Origin: Micromonospora narathiwatensis
Lineage (GTDB): Bacteria; Actinomycetota; Actinomycetes; Mycobacteriales; Micromonosporaceae
Reading direction: 5' to 3'
Length of the DNA: 64,000 nt
NCBI RefSeq assembly: GCF_900089605.1
Contig: NZ_LT594324.1
Location: 3,782,001-3,846,000 of the forward strand
The notes beneath the pieces are model-generated. The model was given only the letters and a program-made list of their open reading frames with translations. It had not been told where the DNA came from and ran no database searches. The position numbers and the translations under genes were made by a program. Shown piece by piece: positions 63,491-64,000 of this stretch (position 1 is its first letter; each line of letters begins with the position of its first letter).

Positions 63491-64000
63491 TCATATTCCA
63501 ACTCCCATGTGCTCAGCCAACTCCGCGATCGGCGGAGGCGGCGCACCCCGTGTGCGACGGAGCACGTCCGACATCACCTCGTGGGCGATCGGCCGGCAGC
63601 GGATCTCGGACGGGGCGAGCCGGTCGCCGCGCAGCAGCATCTCCCCCGCGTTCGCGACGTCGCCGAGCTGCGCGTAGCCGCGGGCGATGTCGAGCAGGTG
63701 ATGCGCGCGCCGCTCGGGCAGCAGGGCGTTGAACGCGGCCTCGGAGATGGCGTGGTGGATCTCCACGGCGCGGCCGCCGTCGCCCAGCTCCACGGCCGCG
63801 GCGGCCCGGTGCAGCTCCAGGTTGGTCGGGCCGAACGAGGTCCAGTAGTGGTTGTGGTCACCGCCGACCAGGATGGCCGCCTCCTCGGCGCCGGTGAGCA
63901 GGTCGTCCACGGTGGCGGAGTCGCCGATCCGGGCGGCGGCCATCGCACCCTGGAGCAGCAGCATGCCGTAGACGGAGAGCTGGCCGGGGGTGGCCTCGTT
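63491..64000 (-). CDS. C-terminal part of a TPR-containing regulator, 5' end beyond window
   Basis: The frame is open to base 64000, so only the last 169 residues are visible. It consists of helical TPR-like repeats, e.g. LLLQGAMAAARIGDSATVDD, LDIARGYAQLGDVANAGEML and AHEVMSDVLRRTRG. This matches the C-terminus of XRE/NsdA-type actinobacterial regulators, which have an N-terminal helix-turn-helix. It is probably a DNA-binding regulator of development or metabolism, but the defining domain is not in view. Confidence 0.7.
   Translation of the reverse strand, partial: NEATPGQLSVYGMLLLQGAMAAARIGDSATVDDLLTGAEEAAILVGGDHNHYWTSFGPTNLELHRAAAAVELGDGGRAVEIHHAISEAAFNALLPERRAHHLLDIARGYAQLGDVANAGEMLLRGDRLAPSEIRCRPIAHEVMSDVLRRTRGAPPPPIAELAEHMGVGI

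Overview
This window is high-GC actinobacterial chromosome, most like Micromonospora or a close relative in the Micromonosporaceae. The reasons are the strong G/C bias at third codon positions, many GTG starts, F420-linked enzymes, GlnE/GlnA1/GlnA2 nitrogen genes, and a gene order that follows the Mycobacterium tuberculosis Rv2215-Rv2230c block. In that block the order is E2 (dlaT/sucB), a TIGR01777 epimerase, lipB, lipA, a DUF4191 protein, an RDD protein, glnA1, glnE, glnA2, panB, an RNase H/phosphatase fusion, a zinc-ribbon protein and Nif3. All of these are here in the same order. Accessory genes are inserted between them.

Layout. 1-8 kb: the 3' part of the E2 gene, a divergent SDR/TetR pair with two tandem palindromes, an LtrA-type membrane protein, a hemerythrin-aldo/keto reductase pair, an F420-type LLM oxidoreductase, and an aldo/keto reductase behind a MerR-spaced promoter. 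8-18 kb: the epimerase, a secreted polyester depolymerase, a GT-C-like membrane protein, lipB, a VOC protein, an ammonia-dependent NAD synthetase, a FUSC protein, an archaeal-type aspartyl-tRNA synthetase behind a T-box leader, and lipA. 18-26 kb: a GT39-like protein, a large LuxR/ATPase regulator coupled to a 55-aa ORF, the DUF4191 protein, and a sigma factor/anti-sigma-like pair. 26-44 kb: nitrogen core (RDD, glnA with a GlnR box, two MptB-like mannosyltransferases, a membrane protein, glnE, a glutamine amidotransferase, an LD-carboxypeptidase, a secreted protein, VOC and WYL genes, glnA2, glutamine-dependent nadE, panB). 44-52 kb: F420:NADP oxidoreductase, an RNB ribonuclease, a Lys/Ala-rich histone-like protein, a small Cys/His protein, an M48 protease, a PadR pair and a YcaQ-like protein. 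52.4-54.9 kb: the RNase P RNA gene (minus strand), with a decayed integrative element inserted at its 3' end and bounded by a 49-bp exact direct repeat. 55-64 kb: a TauE/SafE transporter, a divergent MFS/MarR pair, a carboxylate symporter operon with a CRP-like site, the RNase H/phosphatase-zinc ribbon-Nif3 operon, a flavoprotein, and the 3' part of a regulator that continues past the window.

Regulation can be read directly in several places. About twenty genes have a TANNNT-like -10 hexamer ending 6-8 nt before the start codon, with no ribosome-binding site, so they are probably leaderless. Others have clear operators: GlnR boxes before glnA, an Asp-specific T-box before aspS, CRP-type TGTGA-N6-TCAC sites before the depolymerase and the symporter operon, and palindromes before TetR, MarR and PadR genes. 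I saw no tRNA gene, CRISPR array, intact insertion sequence or antibiotic biosynthesis cluster. The two most unusual items are the T-box controlling an archaeal-type AspRS and the element scar at rnpB.
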